64,000 nucleotides of DNA, taken from contig NZ_CP160631.1 in assembly GCF_040783975.1 (NCBI RefSeq), positions 1,860,001-1,924,000 on the forward strand, in the 5' to 3' direction. A program made the position numbers and the translations under genes. Source of the stretch: Pantoea sp. Ep11b (GTDB lineage: Bacteria > Pseudomonadota > Gammaproteobacteria > Enterobacterales > Enterobacteriaceae). Below the pieces are notes generated by a model. The model made no database searches and had not been told where the DNA came from. It saw only the letters and a program-made list of their open reading frames with translations. Positions 35,327 to 46,396 of this stretch are shown piece after piece (the stretch's first letter is position 1; the number at the start of each line of letters is the position of its first letter).

Positions 35327-38300
35327 TCAGACCTGATGCTCAGCCAGTTGTGAAACAAAGCCCTGCACCCACTCCATCCGCAGCTTTCTTTCTGACAGTT
35401 CACGGGTGAAACGCAGTCGCGTCGGGCCATCCAGCTTCCACTGCTGCGGTTCCTTCTGCAGCAGGCCGATCAGCCAGGCCGGATCCACCTTGTTCTGCGG
35501 CGCAAAATCGAAATAACCGCCTTTGTCGCTGGCTTCGATCTTACGCAGCCCCACGGTTTGCGCCTGCAGGCGGATAATTGCCACATCCAGCAGGTTGCGC
35601 GCCGCGTCCGGCAGCAGGCCGAAGCGGTCGATCATCTCGACCTTCAGCTCCTGCAGCTCCTCTTCACTCTCCGCGCTGGCGATGCGTTTGTAGAGTGACA
35701 GGCGGGTACTGACATCGGGGATAAAGCTCTCCGGCAGCAGCGCAGGCATGCGCAGCTCCACCTCGGTCTGATTGCTGGTGAGATCTTCCAGCGACGGCTC
35801 GCGTCCCGCTTTCAGCGCCTCGACCGCATTCTCCAGCAGCTCCATATAGAGCGTGAAGCCCAGCGTCTCCATCTGGCCGCTCTGCTCATCACCCAGCAGC
35901 TCGCCCGCGCCGCGAATCTCCAGGTCATGGGTCGCCAGCGCAAACCCGGCCCCCAGATCTTCCAGCGAGGCGATCGCCTCCAGACGTTTATGCGCATCGG
36001 CGGTCATCGCCTTCGGATGCGGCGTTAACAGCCAGGCATAGGCCTGATGATGCGAACGCCCGACGCGCCCGCGCAGCTGGTGCAGCTGAGCCAGACCAAA
36101 GTGGTCGGCGCGTTCGATGATGATGGTGTTGGCGGTCGGAATGTCGATCCCGGTTTCGATAATGGTGGTACAGACCAGCACGTTGAAACGCTGATGATGG
36201 AAATCGTTCATCACCCGCTCCAGCTCACGCTCACGCATCTGGCCGTGACCGATCGCCACCCGCGCTTCCGGCACCAGCTCGCTCAGGCGCTGCGCCGCTT
36301 TCTCAATATTTTCAACGTCGTTATAGAGGTAGTAAACCTGACCGCCACGCAGCACTTCACGCAGGATCGCCTCACGGATCACCAGGTCATCATATTCCCG
36401 GACAAAGGTTTTCACCGCCAAACGACGGGCAGGCGGCGTGGCGATAATGGAGAGATCGCGCATGCCGCTCATCGCCATATTCAGGGTACGCGGAATCGGC
36501 GTGGCGGTGAGCGTCAGAATATCCACATCGGCCCGCATTGCCTTGATCCGCTCTTTATGGCGGACCCCAAAACGGTGCTCCTCATCGACAATCAGCAGAC
36601 CGAGATCGTGCCATTTCAGGTCGCTCATCAGCAGCTTGTGGGTGCCGATCAGGATGTCGATCTTGCCCTCGCTGGCCTGTTCCAGCACCTGCGCCTGCTC
36701 TTTGGCGGTGCGGAAACGGGACAGCATCTCAATGCGAACCGGCCAGTTGGCAAAGCGATCGCGGAAGTTATCGTAATGCTGCTGAGCCAGCAGGGTGGTT
36801 GGCACCAGCACGGCCACCTGTTTATGGTTTTCGATCGCCAGAAATGCCGCGCGCATCGCCACTTCGGTTTTACCGAAACCGACGTCGCCGCATACCAGAC
36901 GGTCCATCGCCAGCGGCTGGCACATATCGCTCAGTACCGCATTGATCGCCTGCGCCTGGTCTGGAGTCGTCTCAAACGGGAAACTTTCACAGAACAGCTG
37001 ATACTGCTCACGGTCGTGCTTAAAGGCAAAGCCCGCTTTGGCGGCGCGCTGGGCGTAGATATCCAGCAGCTCAGCCGCGACATCGCGCACTTTCTCCGCC
37101 GCTTTCTGCCGTGCGCGTGACCAGGCGTCGCTGCCCAGCTTGTGCAGGGGCGCGTTATCGTCAGCCCCGCCCGCATAGCGGCTGATCAGGTGCAGCGAGG
37201 AAACCGGCACATAAAGTTTGGCGTCATTGGCGTAAGAGAGCATCAGGTATTCCGCCTCAATGCCGCCCGCCTCCAGCGTGGTCAGGCCGATGTAGCGTCC
37301 TACGCCGTGCTCCAGGTGCACCACCGGCTGGCCGGGGTGCAGTTCCGCCAGGTTGCGGATCAGAATGTCCGGATTGATGGTATGGCGGGTATCCTGACGG
37401 CGACGGCTGACACGCTCGCCCAGCAGATCGCTCTCGCAAATCAGCGCCCGGTTGCCCTGGGTGTCAATAAAACCGCGTTCGCTGGCCCCGATCATCAGCG
37501 TGAAACGATCGTCGCCGTTTTCATCAAAGCGATGCACTGGCTGAGGACGCAGCTTGATCCGTGCCAGCAGCTCCTGCAGGCTCTCACGGCGGCCTTCGCT
37601 CTCTACCGAGAAGACGACGGCGCCGCTGAAGGTTTCGATAAACTGACGCAGATGATCGAGCGGCGCTTTGGCCTGCGCCTGAATGGCCAGATCCGGCAGC
37701 GGGGTGTAGCCGAGGTTGGTATTGGCCGCCTTCGCCGGCAGCACCTCGCTGGTCATCTGAATGCGCGGCCAGGCTTTCAGCTCGCCCATTAACGCATCCG
37801 GGCGCAGCCACAGGGTCACCGGCTCCAGCAGCGGGCGCATCGGGTCGACGCGCCGATTCTCATAGCGCGCTTCGGCATCCTGCCAGAAGCGGCTGGCACT
37901 GCCTTCGAGATCGCCACAGTTCACAATCAGGGTGTTGTCGGGCAGGTAGCTGAACAGGCTGGGCAACGGCTGCTCGAAAAAGAGCGGCTGCCAGTATTCG
38001 ATGCCTGCGGGCAGCGTGCCTTTACTGACCTGCTGATAGACATGCTCCGATTCGCGGCGCACATCGAACATTTCACGCCAGCGGCTGCGGAACAGCTCGA
38101 TGGCCGCTTTGTCGCTGGGAAACTCATGCGCGGGCAGCAGGTTGATTTCGGCGACCGCCTCCAGCGTGCGCTGGGTGTCAACGTCAAACAGGCGCAGGCT
38201 GTCGATCTCATCATCAAAGAAGTCGATACGGTAGGGCTGATCGCTGCCCATCGGGAAGAGGTCGAGCAGGGCGCCGCGGGTGGCATATTCCCCGTGCTCC

Positions 38301-38770
38301 ATCACCTGATCCACATGGCGATAGCCCGCCTGCTCCAGCTGGTCGCGCAGCCGATCGCGTGACAGTTTCTGCCCCTGCTTCATAACCAGCGCATGGCCAT
38401 GCAGGAAACTGTGCGGGCAGACGCGCTGCATCAGCGTATTAACCGGCATGATCAGCATACCGTGCTGCATCACGGGCAGCTGGTAGAGGGTCGACAGACG
38501 GGCCGAGATAATATCCTGATGCGGAGAAAAACTGTCATACGGCAGCGTTTCCCAGTCGGCGAGGTAGGCTACCGGCAGATCAGTAAACTGGCGGATCTCA
38601 TCCAGCAGTCGCAGCGCAGTCTGGGTATCGGGGGTAATCATCAGGACCGGACCGGCGTGGCGTTCGGTAATGCTGGCACACTCTACCGCATGTGCAGCGC
38701 CTGTGAGCTGGCCGAGCTGGCGGAGATCGCCGGATTTAACGGGCAGGGTATAACGAGTCTGTTCGGACAT
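35327..38770 (-). CDS. mfd: Mfd transcription-repair coupling factor
   Basis: Mfd is the DNA translocase that pushes stalled RNA polymerase off lesions and recruits UvrA. At 1147 residues from ATG 38770 it matches E. coli (1148); the frame can extend 7 codons upstream but MSEQTRYTLP aligns with the E. coli start. Visible are the UvrB-homology region (LADWETLPYDSFSPHQD), the RNAP-interacting domain (VVHLEHGVGRY), Walker A (GDVGFGKTE), DEEH, the TATPIPRTL and RGRVGRS helicase motifs, and the C-terminal autoinhibitory domain. It stands alone and is convergent with ycfJ. Confidence 0.97.
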   Translation of the reverse strand: MSEQTRYTLPVKSGDLRQLGQLTGAAHAVECASITERHAGPVLMITPDTQTALRLLDEIRQFTDLPVAYLADWETLPYDSFSPHQDIISARLSTLYQLPVMQHGMLIMPVNTLMQRVCPHSFLHGHALVMKQGQKLSRDRLRDQLEQAGYRHVDQVMEHGEYATRGALLDLFPMGSDQPYRIDFFDDEIDSLRLFDVDTQRTLEAVAEINLLPAHEFPSDKAAIELFRSRWREMFDVRRESEHVYQQVSKGTLPAGIEYWQPLFFEQPLPSLFSYLPDNTLIVNCGDLEGSASRFWQDAEARYENRRVDPMRPLLEPVTLWLRPDALMGELKAWPRIQMTSEVLPAKAANTNLGYTPLPDLAIQAQAKAPLDHLRQFIETFSGAVVFSVESEGRRESLQELLARIKLRPQPVHRFDENGDDRFTLMIGASERGFIDTQGNRALICESDLLGERVSRRRQDTRHTINPDILIRNLAELHPGQPVVHLEHGVGRYIGLTTLEAGGIEAEYLMLSYANDAKLYVPVSSLHLISRYAGGADDNAPLHKLGSDAWSRARQKAAEKVRDVAAELLDIYAQRAAKAGFAFKHDREQYQLFCESFPFETTPDQAQAINAVLSDMCQPLAMDRLVCGDVGFGKTEVAMRAAFLAIENHKQVAVLVPTTLLAQQHYDNFRDRFANWPVRIEMLSRFRTAKEQAQVLEQASEGKIDILIGTHKLLMSDLKWHDLGLLIVDEEHRFGVRHKERIKAMRADVDILTLTATPIPRTLNMAMSGMRDLSIIATPPARRLAVKTFVREYDDLVIREAILREVLRGGQVYYLYNDVENIEKAAQRLSELVPEARVAIGHGQMRERELERVMNDFHHQRFNVLVCTTIIETGIDIPTANTIIIERADHFGLAQLHQLRGRVGRSHHQAYAWLLTPHPKAMTADAHKRLEAIASLEDLGAGFALATHDLEIRGAGELLGDEQSGQMETLGFTLYMELLENAVEALKAGREPSLEDLTSNQTEVELRMPALLPESFIPDVSTRLSLYKRIASAESEEELQELKVEMIDRFGLLPDAARNLLDVAIIRLQAQTVGLRKIEASDKGGYFDFAPQNKVDPAWLIGLLQKEPQQWKLDGPTRLRFTRELSERKLRMEWVQGFVSQLAEHQV

Positions 38771-38995
38771 GGGATCTCGGGGTTGCTCCATTTTTCCAGG
38801 ACGTAATCATTCCATATTATGTCAGGGGGATCACCTTTGCGGCACAATTTTCCTGCCGCACCGCGCTGAAGCCGGGCGTTCAGCCCTTACCGGGTGTCGG
38901 CGGTAACGAAGCGGATAAGAAGAGGATAGACGCAGACTGGAAAGGAAACAGAGAAAACCACCGTCGCCAGGCAGCGACGGGGTTAAACGGGCAGA

Positions 38996-39205
38996 TTATT
39001 TTATGGATTGCTGTGTGTAATGCATGCGTGGCCGGTCGATATTGGCCCAGGATAACTCCTGCTCGGGATGATAGCTGAGATTGCCGTCGTCCCACTTTAC
39101 GTAATACCCGACGGGGGCGTCCTGCAACTCAAAGACGTTGATGACCTCGCCTCTGATCTCGCCGGACTGATGTTTTACGATGCTGCCTCTGGAAAATGTC
39201 GACAT
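38996..39205 (-). CDS. Small conserved-looking protein of unknown function
   Basis: This 69-residue protein ([20 protein letters not shown], later [20 protein letters not shown]) starts at ATG 39205 with an AGGGG site upstream. Its beta-strand pattern ([10 protein letters not shown] and Y-V-K-W-D-D-G) suggests an SH3/KOW- or Tudor-like barrel. I do not recognise a named family. It lies between mfd and lolC and is divergent from lolCDE. Confidence 0.7.
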   Translation of the reverse strand: MSTFSRGSIVKHQSGEIRGEVINVFELQDAPVGYYVKWDDGNLSYHPEQELSWANIDRPRMHYTQQSIK

Positions 39206-39454
39206 GATCGTACCCCTCCCCATCCCGGTGATCGCTCACCCTTTTACGCTGTAACTGAGTGTAGTCTACCCGCAGGGGCGGAGAATAATCCGCCAATAAG
39301 CGACGGCTTTATCGGCTATTCCGCTGCTTTGAAGTTGAAGGTGACGCATTCTGATGCAACTTTGCTGCCGACTCAGAGGGTTAGAGGTTTCATAAAGCCA
39401 GCCGCTCCTTTATCATCCCACTACCTATTTTCAGGCAACGGCTTACTGAATTCC

Positions 39455-40654
39455 ATGTATCAACCTGTCGCGCTATTTATCGGTCTGCGTTACATGCGCG
39501 GACGAGCATCGGATCGCTTCGGTCGCTTTGTCTCCTGGCTCTCAACGATTGGCATTACGCTCGGCGTGCTGGCGATGGTGACCGTCCTCTCAGTGATGAA
39601 CGGTTTTGAGCGTGAACTCGAAGGCAACATTCTTGGCCTGATGCCTCAGGCGCTGATCACCAGCGACAAAGGCAGCCTCAATCCGCAGCAGCAACCCGCC
39701 GCCTCGCTGAATCTGCAGGGCGTCAGCCGCACTGCACCGCTGACGACCGCCAGCGTGGTGCTGCAAAGTCCGCACAGCGTCGCCGTGGGCGTGATGCTGG
39801 GAATTAATCCTGATGAAAAAGATCCGCTGACGCCATTCCTGGTGAACACCCGGCAGAGCGTGCTGCAGCCCGGACAGTACAACGTGATCCTCGGCGAACA
39901 GCTCGCGTCGCAGCTGGGCGTAAAACGGGGCGATCAGCTGCGTCTGATGGTGCCGTCGGTCAGCCAGTTTACGCCGATGGGGCGCGTGCCGAGCCAGCGT
40001 CTGTTTACCGTGGCGGGCACCTACGCGGCGAACAGCGAAGTCGATGGTTATCAGATCCTGGTCAATCTTCAGGATGCGTCACGCGTGATGCGCTATCCGG
40101 CCGGAAACATCACCGGCTGGCGTCTCTGGCTCGACAAGCCGCTGTCGGTGGACAGCCTGAGTCAGCAGAGCCTGCCTGCGGGGCTGGTCTGGAAAGACTG
40201 GCGTGAGCGCAAAGGCGATCTCTTCCAGGCGGTGCGCATGGAGAAAAATATGATGGGCCTGCTGCTGAGCCTGATCATCGCGGTGGCGGCGTTTAACATC
40301 ATCACGTCGCTGGGCCTGCTGATCATGGAGAAGCAGGGCGAAGTGGCGATCCTGCAGACGCAGGGCCTGACGCGCCGCCAGATTGTCGCCGTCTTTATGG
40401 TGCAGGGCGCCAGCGCCGGGATTATCGGCACGCTGCTCGGCGCACTGCTGGGCGTGCTGCTGGCCAGCCAGCTCAACAACCTGATGCCGGTGATTGGCCT
40501 GTTCCTTGATGGTGCCGCGCTGCCGGTGGATATTAACCTGTGGCAGGTGATTACCATCGCCCTTAGCGCGATGATCGTTGCGCTGTTGTCTACGCTCTAT
40601 CCTTCGTGGCGCGCTGCCGCCGTTCAACCTGCTGAGGCTTTACGTTATGAGTAA
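39455..40654 (+). CDS. lolC: LolC, permease subunit of the lipoprotein-releasing ABC transporter
   Basis: LolCDE extracts outer-membrane lipoproteins from the inner membrane and hands them to LolA. LolC has one N-terminal and three C-terminal membrane segments around a large periplasmic domain; [17 protein letters not shown] begins the protein and a coupling-helix region ([11 protein letters not shown]) is visible near residue 300. ATG 39455 gives 399 residues, identical to E. coli; the frame extends far upstream without homology. The stop overlaps the lolD start by 8 nt (ATGAGTAA). Confidence 0.96.
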   Translation: MYQPVALFIGLRYMRGRASDRFGRFVSWLSTIGITLGVLAMVTVLSVMNGFERELEGNILGLMPQALITSDKGSLNPQQQPAASLNLQGVSRTAPLTTASVVLQSPHSVAVGVMLGINPDEKDPLTPFLVNTRQSVLQPGQYNVILGEQLASQLGVKRGDQLRLMVPSVSQFTPMGRVPSQRLFTVAGTYAANSEVDGYQILVNLQDASRVMRYPAGNITGWRLWLDKPLSVDSLSQQSLPAGLVWKDWRERKGDLFQAVRMEKNMMGLLLSLIIAVAAFNIITSLGLLIMEKQGEVAILQTQGLTRRQIVAVFMVQGASAGIIGTLLGALLGVLLASQLNNLMPVIGLFLDGAALPVDINLWQVITIALSAMIVALLSTLYPSWRAAAVQPAEALRYE

Positions 40655-41351
40655 CTCTCCTTTGTTGCAGTGCCGCGACCTGTGCAAACGCTATCAGGAA
40701 GGCAGCGTGCAGACCGATGTGCTGCGCAATGTGGCTTTCAGCCTCCAGCCCGGCGAACTGACGGCGATCGTCGGCAGCTCCGGCTCCGGTAAAAGTACGC
40801 TGCTGCATCTGCTCGGCGGCCTGGATGCGCCGACCTCGGGCGATGTGGTGTTTGATGGTCAGTCACTGAATGCCATGTCCTCCTCGGCTAAAGCGGAGCT
40901 GCGCAACCGTGAGCTGGGCTTTATCTACCAGTTTCACCATCTTCTGCCAGACTTCAGCGCGCTGGAGAACGTGGCGATGCCGCTGCTGATTGGCAAAATT
41001 GCGAAAGCGGAAGCGCAGGCGCGGGCGCGGGAGATGCTGGCTGCGGTCGGGCTGGATCATCGCGCCGCCCACCGGCCGTCTGAACTGTCGGGCGGAGAGC
41101 GTCAGCGTGTCGCGATTGCCCGCGCGCTGGTGAATCGTCCGCGGCTGGTGATGGCGGATGAGCCTACCGGTAACCTGGATGCGCGCAACGCCGATGCCAT
41201 CTTTGAACTGCTGGGCGAACTGAACGTCCGTCAGGGCACCGCGTTTCTGGTGGTGACCCACGATCTGATGCTGGCAAAACGGATGACGCGTCAGATGGAG
41301 ATGCGTGACGGCCAGTTAAGCGACCAGCTCACTCTGGCAGGAGCGGTGTAA
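40647..41351 (+). CDS. lolD: LolD, ATPase of the lipoprotein-releasing system
   Basis: This ABC ATPase of 234 residues has Walker [11 protein letters not shown]-loop region [13 protein letters not shown], signature LSGGERQR, Walker [11 protein letters not shown] and switch His (VVTHD). It powers LolCE. ATG 40647 overlaps the end of lolC, and its stop overlaps lolE as TAATG, so translation of all three is coupled. Confidence 0.97.
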   Translation: MSNSPLLQCRDLCKRYQEGSVQTDVLRNVAFSLQPGELTAIVGSSGSGKSTLLHLLGGLDAPTSGDVVFDGQSLNAMSSSAKAELRNRELGFIYQFHHLLPDFSALENVAMPLLIGKIAKAEAQARAREMLAAVGLDHRAAHRPSELSGGERQRVAIARALVNRPRLVMADEPTGNLDARNADAIFELLGELNVRQGTAFLVVTHDLMLAKRMTRQMEMRDGQLSDQLTLAGAV

Positions 41352-42595
41352 TGGGTTCATCGTTATCCCTGTTGCTGGGCCTGCGCTTCAGCCGCGGGCG
41401 CCGCCGTGGCGGCATGGTGTCGCTGATTTCGGTCATCTCCACCGTGGGTATCGCGCTGGGCGTGGCGGTGCTGATTATCGGCCTGAGCGCCATGAATGGG
41501 TTTGAGCGCGAGCTGAACAACCGTATTCTGGCGGTCGTGCCGCACGGTGAAATAGAGGCGGTCAACCAGCCGTTCCGCCAGTGGCAATCCCTGATCGCAC
41601 CGATAGAGAAGGTGCCCGGTATTGCGGCGGCCGCGCCCTATGTGAACTTCACCGGCCTGATTGAGAGCGGCGCCCGGCTGGAGGCGCTGCAGGTGAAGGG
41701 CGTCGATCCGGCTCAGGAGCCGCGCCTCAGCGCGCTGCCGCAGTTCGTGGCCGATAACGCCTGGTCCTCTTTTGCCGCGGGTAAGCAGCAGATCATCCTT
41801 GGCGGTGGCATTGCGAAATCGCTGAATGTGAAGCAGGGCGACTGGATCACCATCATGATCCCCAACAACGATGGCGACAACAAACTGCTGCAGCCCAAAC
41901 GCATCCGGTTGCAGGTCAGCGGCATCCTGCAACTCAGCGGTATGCTCGATCACAGCCTGGCGCTGGTGCCGCTGGCGGACGCGCAGCACTATCTGGAGAT
42001 GGGTGACAGCGTTTCCGGCATCGCTCTGAAAATGAGCGATCCCTTCCAGGCGGTTAAGCTGGTGCGGGATGCCGGGGAAGCGACCCGTTCTTACGTCTAT
42101 ATAAAGAGCTGGATTGGCACCTACGGCTACATGTACCGGGATATTCAGATGATCCGCGCCATCATGTATCTGGCGATGGTGCTGGTGATCGGCGTGGCCT
42201 GCTTTAACATCGTCTCTACGCTGGTCATGGCGGTGAAGGATAAGAGCAGTGACATCGCGGTGCTGCGCACGCTCGGCGCGAAAGACCGGCTGATCCGCGC
42301 CATCTTCATCTGGTACGGTCTGCTGGCGGGGCTGCTGGGCAGCGTCAGCGGTGTGATCGCGGGCGTGCTGGTGGCGCTGAATCTGACCTCGCTGGTGCGC
42401 GGGCTGGAGTCGTTGACCGGCCATCATCTGCTGGCAGGCGATATCTACTTTATCGATTTCCTGCCGTCGGAACTGCACTGGATTGATGTGTTCTCAGTAC
42501 TGATCACCGCGATTCTGCTGAGTCTGTTAGCGAGCTGGTATCCCGCGAGGCGCGCCAGCCGCATCGACCCGGCTCGGGTATTAAGCGGTCAGTAA
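41351..42595 (+). CDS. lolE: LolE, permease subunit of the lipoprotein-releasing ABC transporter
   Basis: This LolC paralogue of 414 residues (the E. coli length) forms the transmembrane heterodimer with LolC. It has the N-terminal helix ([20 protein letters not shown]), a large periplasmic domain and three C-terminal helices, with a coupling motif ([15 protein letters not shown]). It follows lolD with a one-base overlap. A hairpin follows, and nagK, which lies next in E. coli, is missing. Confidence 0.97.
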   Translation: MGSSLSLLLGLRFSRGRRRGGMVSLISVISTVGIALGVAVLIIGLSAMNGFERELNNRILAVVPHGEIEAVNQPFRQWQSLIAPIEKVPGIAAAAPYVNFTGLIESGARLEALQVKGVDPAQEPRLSALPQFVADNAWSSFAAGKQQIILGGGIAKSLNVKQGDWITIMIPNNDGDNKLLQPKRIRLQVSGILQLSGMLDHSLALVPLADAQHYLEMGDSVSGIALKMSDPFQAVKLVRDAGEATRSYVYIKSWIGTYGYMYRDIQMIRAIMYLAMVLVIGVACFNIVSTLVMAVKDKSSDIAVLRTLGAKDRLIRAIFIWYGLLAGLLGSVSGVIAGVLVALNLTSLVRGLESLTGHHLLAGDIYFIDFLPSELHWIDVFSVLITAILLSLLASWYPARRASRIDPARVLSGQ

Positions 42596-42600
42596 TAAAA

Positions 42601-42630
42601 GGCGGCGCGAGTGATTTCGCGCCGTCTCTG
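42601..42630 (+). terminator. Terminator after lolE
   Basis: GGCGCGA and TCGCGCC form a 7-bp stem around GTGATT, followed by GTCTCTGTTTT. Confidence 0.75.
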
Positions 42631-42740
42631 TTTTAAGACCTTTGCTGTAGGGCCAGGCCCGCAGCAACCGTTACTATCGGGTGAAGTTACCCGGAAACTG
42701 TTTATAGCGGCTCGCCGCAGCCGCTACGCCAGGAGATTTT

Positions 42741-43574
42741 ATGCGTACACCACGTCGCCGCCTGCGACTTGCCCGCCTGAAGAAAACCCGGAGAAAGGTG
42801 CATCAGCGCTTCCGTCAGCGCATTTTTGAGCGCGACCGTCAGGCCGAACTGGCCGCCCATCCTCTGCCGCATGTGGTCGTGCTGACCGGCGCGGGCATCT
42901 CTGCGGAGTCCGGCATCCGCACCTTCCGCGCCGCTGACGGCCTGTGGGAAGAGCATCACGTTGAAGATGTGGCGACACCGGAGGGCTTTCAGCGCGATCC
43001 GGCGCTGGTGCAGCGCTTCTACAACGCGCGCCGCCAGCAGCTTCAGCAGCCAGAGATCCAGCCCAACGCGGCGCATGTGGCCCTGGCGGAGCTGGAGCAG
43101 GTGTTAGGCGACAATTTCCTGCTGGTGACGCAGAACATCGATAACCTGCATGAACGGGCCGGCAACAGCCGGGTGCTGCATATGCACGGCGAGCTGTTAA
43201 AAGTGCGCTGCGTCTCCAGCGGTCAGGTGATCGAGTGGAGCGGCGATATCACCCCGGACGACCGCTGCACCTGCTGCCAGTTCCCCTCGGCGCTGCGGCC
43301 GCATGTGGTGTGGTTCGGTGAGATGCCGCTGGGTATGGAGGAGATTTATCAGGCGCTGGAGCAGGCCGATTACTTTATTGCGATTGGCACCTCAGGCCAC
43401 GTCTACCCGGCGGCGGGATTCGTGCATGAGGCTAAACTTCAGGGCGCGCATACGGTTGAACTCAATCTTGAACCGAGCCAGGTCGGCAACGAGTTTGCCG
43501 AACGGCACTATGGCCTGGCGAGCGAAGTCGTCCCGGAGTTTGTTCACAAACTGCTGCGTGGTTGCTTCCGGTAA
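42741..43574 (+). CDS. cobB: CobB sirtuin-type NAD-dependent protein deacylase
   Basis: CobB removes acetyl and succinyl groups from lysines, for example on acetyl-CoA synthetase. The sequence shows [14 protein letters not shown] (NAD binding), [12 protein letters not shown], the catalytic His in MHGE, a zinc region with Cys residues (KVRC, CTCC) and [10 protein letters not shown]. It has the long basic N-terminal extension ([15 protein letters not shown]) found in the enterobacterial long form. The ATG at 42741 follows an AGGAG site. At 277 residues it is near E. coli (279). Confidence 0.96.
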   Translation: MRTPRRRLRLARLKKTRRKVHQRFRQRIFERDRQAELAAHPLPHVVVLTGAGISAESGIRTFRAADGLWEEHHVEDVATPEGFQRDPALVQRFYNARRQQLQQPEIQPNAAHVALAELEQVLGDNFLLVTQNIDNLHERAGNSRVLHMHGELLKVRCVSSGQVIEWSGDITPDDRCTCCQFPSALRPHVVWFGEMPLGMEEIYQALEQADYFIAIGTSGHVYPAAGFVHEAKLQGAHTVELNLEPSQVGNEFAERHYGLASEVVPEFVHKLLRGCFR

Positions 43575-43710
43575 GCGGGGCGGGTGAGTGACGCTGACCC
43601 GGCGCAGAGCGTCTGTGCCGGATCGTAAAACCGCCCCTGAGACGCCACAACGCGGAGCTGAGCTGGGGCACGCGGCGCTTTTGCTCCGCGCCCCCTCTCA
43701 GCCTGCTGCT

Positions 43711-44754
43711 TTAGCGCCCGGCTTTCAGCTGCTGGAACAGCGTTTCGTACTGAACGCTGGCCTCACCCACGTCATCCTGCCATTCACCCTTTTTAATCAC
43801 GTCGGCGGGGGGATAGAGCGAAGGATCGTTCGCCACGGCCGGTGGCAGCAGGGCTTTGGCGGCCAGGTTCGGCGTGGGATAACCGATGGTTTCCGCGACT
43901 CTGGCGGCGACGTCCGGGCGCAGCAGGAAGTTGATCAGCTTCAGCGCGCCGGCTCTGTTTTTCGCATTGGCCGGGATTGCCAGGTTATCCATCCAGAAGA
44001 TGCCGCCCTCTTCAGGCCAGACCACCGCTAACGGCGTGCCCGCCTGACGCGCGACATAAGCCGACCCATTCCAGAGCATCCCCAGATTCACCTCACCTTC
44101 CATATAAGGATTCCCCGGATTATCGGAGTTGAAAGCCAGCACGTTGGGCATCAGTTTTTTCAGCTCCAGATACGCCGCTTTGATCTGCGCCGGGTCGCGG
44201 GTATTGCCGGAGTAGCCCAGCTTGCGCAGCGCCATCTGGAACACCTCGCGCGCATCGTCGGTCAGCAGCAGGCTCTGCTTATATTCCGGCTTCCAGAGGT
44301 CGGCCCAGCGGGTCACCTTGCTGGCATCGATCTCATCGGTGTTCACGCCGATCGCCGTGGCGCCCCAAATATAGGGGATCGAGTAGTCATTGTTGGGATC
44401 GAACGGCTTATTCAGCAGATCGGGATCGAGGTTACTGAAGTTACTGAGCTGGCTTTTATCGATCTTCTGCAGCATCCCTTCATTACGCATCTTTGCCACG
44501 AAATAGGTCGAGGGCACCACCAGATCGTATGCGCCATCCTTCCAGGTTTTCAGCTTGGCGTACATGCTCTCGTTGGATTCATAGGTGGAGTAGATCACCT
44601 TAATCCCGGTCTCTTTGGTGAACTGCTCCAGCAGCCCCGGCGGCACATACTCCGTCCAGTTATAGAAGTAGAGCGTGTTGCTGTCGTCGGCCTGAGCCAC
44701 ATTCATGCCCAGCAGCAGCGCACCTGCCGCCAGCCAGTGAGATCGCTTTTTCAT
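43711..44754 (-). CDS. potD: PotD, spermidine/putrescine-binding periplasmic protein
   Basis: PotD captures spermidine, and less well putrescine, for PotABC. A signal peptide (MKKRSHWLAAGALLLGMNVA..QA) is followed by LYFYNWTEYVPPGLL, typical of PotD/PotF, and the polyamine-pocket residues (W, Y, D, E) are in conserved surroundings. ATG 44754 gives 347 residues (E. coli 348); the upstream extension lacks homology. It is last in potABCD, 11 nt after potC. Confidence 0.97.
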   Translation of the reverse strand: MKKRSHWLAAGALLLGMNVAQADDSNTLYFYNWTEYVPPGLLEQFTKETGIKVIYSTYESNESMYAKLKTWKDGAYDLVVPSTYFVAKMRNEGMLQKIDKSQLSNFSNLDPDLLNKPFDPNNDYSIPYIWGATAIGVNTDEIDASKVTRWADLWKPEYKQSLLLTDDAREVFQMALRKLGYSGNTRDPAQIKAAYLELKKLMPNVLAFNSDNPGNPYMEGEVNLGMLWNGSAYVARQAGTPLAVVWPEEGGIFWMDNLAIPANAKNRAGALKLINFLLRPDVAARVAETIGYPTPNLAAKALLPPAVANDPSLYPPADVIKKGEWQDDVGEASVQYETLFQQLKAGR

Positions 44755-44765
44755 CCTCTTTCCTC

Positions 44766-45539
44766 TTATCGATTTCTGTCGCGCAGTAACCACTGGCTGG
44801 CCGCAACCAGCAGCAACGACAGCAGCAGTAAAATGGTGGCCAGCGCATTCACCTCGGGTGAGACGCCAACCTTTACCATGGAGTAGATCTTCAGCGGTAA
44901 GATCTCAAACGTCGGGCCGGAGACGAACGACGAGACCACCACATCATCCATTGACAGGGTGAAGCTCAGCAGCCAGCCCGCCGCGACAGCGGGCATCGCC
45001 AGCGGCAGGAGGATCCTGCGCAGGATGGTCGTTTCGCTGGCACCGAGATCTTTGGCCGCCTCCAGCATCCGCACATCAAACCCTTTCAGTCGCGAGTAGA
45101 CCGTAATCACCACAAACGGCAGGCAGAAAGTGATATGGGAGATCAGCAGCGACCAGAAGCCCAGCGAAATGCCCAGCAGCATAAACAGCACCAGCAGGGA
45201 GATGGCCATCACAATGTCGGGCGACATCATCACCACAAACAGCATGCCGCTGACAAACGGCTTGCCGCGGAAACGGTAGCGATAGAGCGCCACGGCGGTC
45301 AGCGCACCGATCAGCGTGGCGCAGCTGGCAGAGAGCACGCCCATGATCAACGAATGCTGCGCCGCCTGAAGCAGGCTGTCGTTGTTCAGCAGCAGGCTGT
45401 ACCACGTCGTCGTGAAACCCTGCCAGTTGATACCAAACCGGGACGCGTTAAACGAATTGACGATCAGAATCATGATCGGTATGTAGAACCAGGCGTAAAT
45501 CAGCGCCATGAAAGAGCCGCGTAACAGGCGAGCCATCAT
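44766..45539 (-). CDS. potC: PotC, polyamine ABC transporter permease
   Basis: This inner-membrane permease of 257 residues has six hydrophobic segments and the EAA loop (EAAKDLGASETTILRRILLPLA) that docks on PotA. It matches E. coli PotC over its length. It overlaps potB by 4 nt. Confidence 0.97.
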   Translation of the reverse strand: MMARLLRGSFMALIYAWFYIPIMILIVNSFNASRFGINWQGFTTTWYSLLLNNDSLLQAAQHSLIMGVLSASCATLIGALTAVALYRYRFRGKPFVSGMLFVVMMSPDIVMAISLLVLFMLLGISLGFWSLLISHITFCLPFVVITVYSRLKGFDVRMLEAAKDLGASETTILRRILLPLAMPAVAAGWLLSFTLSMDDVVVSSFVSGPTFEILPLKIYSMVKVGVSPEVNALATILLLLSLLLVAASQWLLRDRNR

Positions 45540-46396
45540 CCTAAATCCATCCTGTTATTCAGCAGTCGTGCGACGCGCCAGTAGATCAGCAGCAGCAACC
45601 CCATTATCAAAGTCATGACGACGCTGGTGGCAGCCCCCAGTGGCCAGTCCCGGATATTCAGGAACTGGCTCTTGATAATATTGCCAATCAGCAGGTTCCT
45701 GGCGCCGCCCATCAGGTCGGCAACATAGAACAGCCCCATCGCCGGGATAAACACCAGCAGGCAGCCCGCGATAATGCCGGGCATGGTCAGCGGCAGAATC
45801 ACCCGGAAAAAGGTCTGCAGCTTACCGGCACCCAGGTCGCGCGCCGCTTCCAGCAGCGGCTTATCCAGCTTCTCCAGGCTGGAGTAGAGTGGCAGCACCA
45901 TAAACGGCAGCAGGATATAGATCAGACCGAGGATCACCGCTTCCGGGGTATAGATGAGGCGAAACGGCTTGTCGATCACCCCCAGCGACAGCAGGCCATC
46001 GTTCAGCCAGCCACGGGTGCTGAGAAAGATTTTCAGGCCATAGATACGGATCAGCGAGTTGGTCCAGAACGGCACAATCAACAGGAACAGCATCAGCGGA
46101 CGCAGGCGCGGCGGCAGTTTCGTCAGACACCAGGCGAAGGGATAGCCCAGCAGCAGGCAGCCGAGTGTGGCGATCAGCGCCATATTCAGAGAGTGCAGCA
46201 GCACCTCTGCATAGAGCGGATCGAGCAGGCGACCATAGTTGCTGAGCGTCGGCGTCGTGCTGACAAAACGGGCTTCATCACGCGTCAGAAAGCTGGTGAT
46301 GAAGATCATCAGATCAGGGATAAAGACGAAGAGCGTCAGCCAGCCGACAATCAGCGCGATAACGCACTTCTGAAAACCATTACGCATCAGCTTCAT
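45536..46396 (-). CDS. potB: PotB, polyamine ABC transporter permease
   Basis: This 286-residue permease partners PotC. It shows the EAA loop [20 protein letters not shown] and [20 protein letters not shown], near identical to E. coli. The start at 46396 overlaps the 3' end of potA by 17 nt; a start nine bases later is also possible. Confidence 0.96.
   Translation of the reverse strand: MKLMRNGFQKCVIALIVGWLTLFVFIPDLMIFITSFLTRDEARFVSTTPTLSNYGRLLDPLYAEVLLHSLNMALIATLGCLLLGYPFAWCLTKLPPRLRPLMLFLLIVPFWTNSLIRIYGLKIFLSTRGWLNDGLLSLGVIDKPFRLIYTPEAVILGLIYILLPFMVLPLYSSLEKLDKPLLEAARDLGAGKLQTFFRVILPLTMPGIIAGCLLVFIPAMGLFYVADLMGGARNLLIGNIIKSQFLNIRDWPLGAATSVVMTLIMGLLLLIYWRVARLLNNRMDLG

Noticed and set aside
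36047..37792. Long plus-strand frames opposite mfd
   Set aside because: They are antisense shadows of mfd with no ribosome site, no recognisable domain and biased composition; mfd itself is a full-length match.
39068..39454. N-terminal extension of LolC
   Set aside because: The extra 129 codons lack similarity to LolC and overlap the divergent small gene; ATG 39455 gives the E. coli length.
43599..43621. CCGGCGCA/TGTGCCGG hairpin between cobB and potD
   Set aside because: The stem is plausible but there is no T run on either strand, so it is not listed as a terminator.
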